NCBI GenBank assembly: GCA_900542635.1
Contig: UQOJ01000079.1
Span: forward strand, 1 to 6,005
Origin: an uncultured Collinsella sp.
GTDB taxonomy: Bacteria; Actinomycetota; Coriobacteriia; Coriobacteriales; Coriobacteriaceae
Reading direction: 5' to 3'
DNA: 6,005 nt
Numbering within the stretch: position 1 is the stretch's first letter; the number at the start of each line of letters is the position of its first letter. The notes under the pieces were generated by a model. That model saw only the letters and a list, made by a program, of their open reading frames with translations. It did no database searches and had not been told where the DNA came from. The translations under genes were made by a program, and so were the position numbers. This document shows, in pieces, positions 5,964 through 6,005 of the stretch.

Positions 5964-6005
5964 CTGTCTCTTATACACATCTGACGCTGCCGACGACTTA
6001 ATAGG
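5964..6005 (-). other. Illumina/Nextera adapter, right end (not genomic)
   Basis: This is the reverse complement of bases 6-47: the mosaic end at 5964-5982 (CTGTCTCTTATACACATCT), the overhang at 5983-5996, the index complement CTTAATAG at 5997-6004, and one base of P5. Because both ends carry the same adapter, the window has a 42-bp terminal inverted repeat that is purely technical. Confidence 0.98.

Noticed and set aside
4854..5978. Long minus-strand open frame (374 residues) across the peptidase gene
   Set aside because: It starts with the adapter-derived MYKRQ and mirrors a peptidase that has all five metal ligands.
1..6005. 42-bp terminal inverted repeats suggesting an insertion sequence or transposon
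   Set aside because: The repeats are exact Illumina index/overhang/Tn5 mosaic-end oligonucleotides, and there is no transposase gene between them.

Overview
This window looks like a 5.9 kb piece (48-5963) of the chromosome of a high-GC Gram-positive bacterium. It most resembles the Coriobacteriia, perhaps Collinsella; that is a guess from gene order, GC-rich third positions and protein style, not from a search. It is bracketed by sequencing adapter. Bases 1-47 and 5964-6005 are Illumina/Nextera oligonucleotide: the end of P5, an 8-nt index, the read-1 overhang and the Tn5 mosaic end. The same adapter lies in opposite orientation at both ends. Both outer genes are therefore cut at adapter junctions, and translations that run into the adapter gain false ends (MYKRQ at the start, LSLIHI at the finish).

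All genes are on the + strand. From left to right: the 3' end of alaS (alanyl-tRNA synthetase), ruvX (YqgF nuclease), mltG (endolytic transglycosylase), a YqeG-type HAD phosphatase, shikimate kinase (aroK type) and a 3-dehydroquinate synthase (AroB) homologue. These six are packed with gaps of 2 to 17 nt or overlaps of 4 to 8 nt, so they probably form one operon. After a 132-bp structured intergenic region comes a nearly complete M24 (Xaa-Pro type) peptidase. The order alaS-ruvX-mltG-aro genes-M24 peptidase is a familiar one in Gram-positive bacteria.

The most interesting gene is the AroB homologue at 3642-4751. It has an intact, full-length frame and can be followed along the AroB family from end to end. 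By hand alignment it has lost the NAD-binding glycine loop, the DGExxK motif, all three zinc ligands and the C-terminal DKK motif. It is unlikely to be a working dehydroquinate synthase. The neighbouring shikimate kinase keeps its key residues. The aroE, aroC and aroQ genes that often share this cluster are not here. This suggests a shikimate cluster that has been eroded or given a new role. The second item worth a look is the 4752-4883 intergenic region, which holds a -35-like TTGACA, a long imperfect inverted repeat enclosing a 12-bp perfect palindrome, and a further AT-rich palindrome before the peptidase gene.

I see no tRNA, rRNA, CRISPR array, genuine mobile element or convincing intrinsic terminator.
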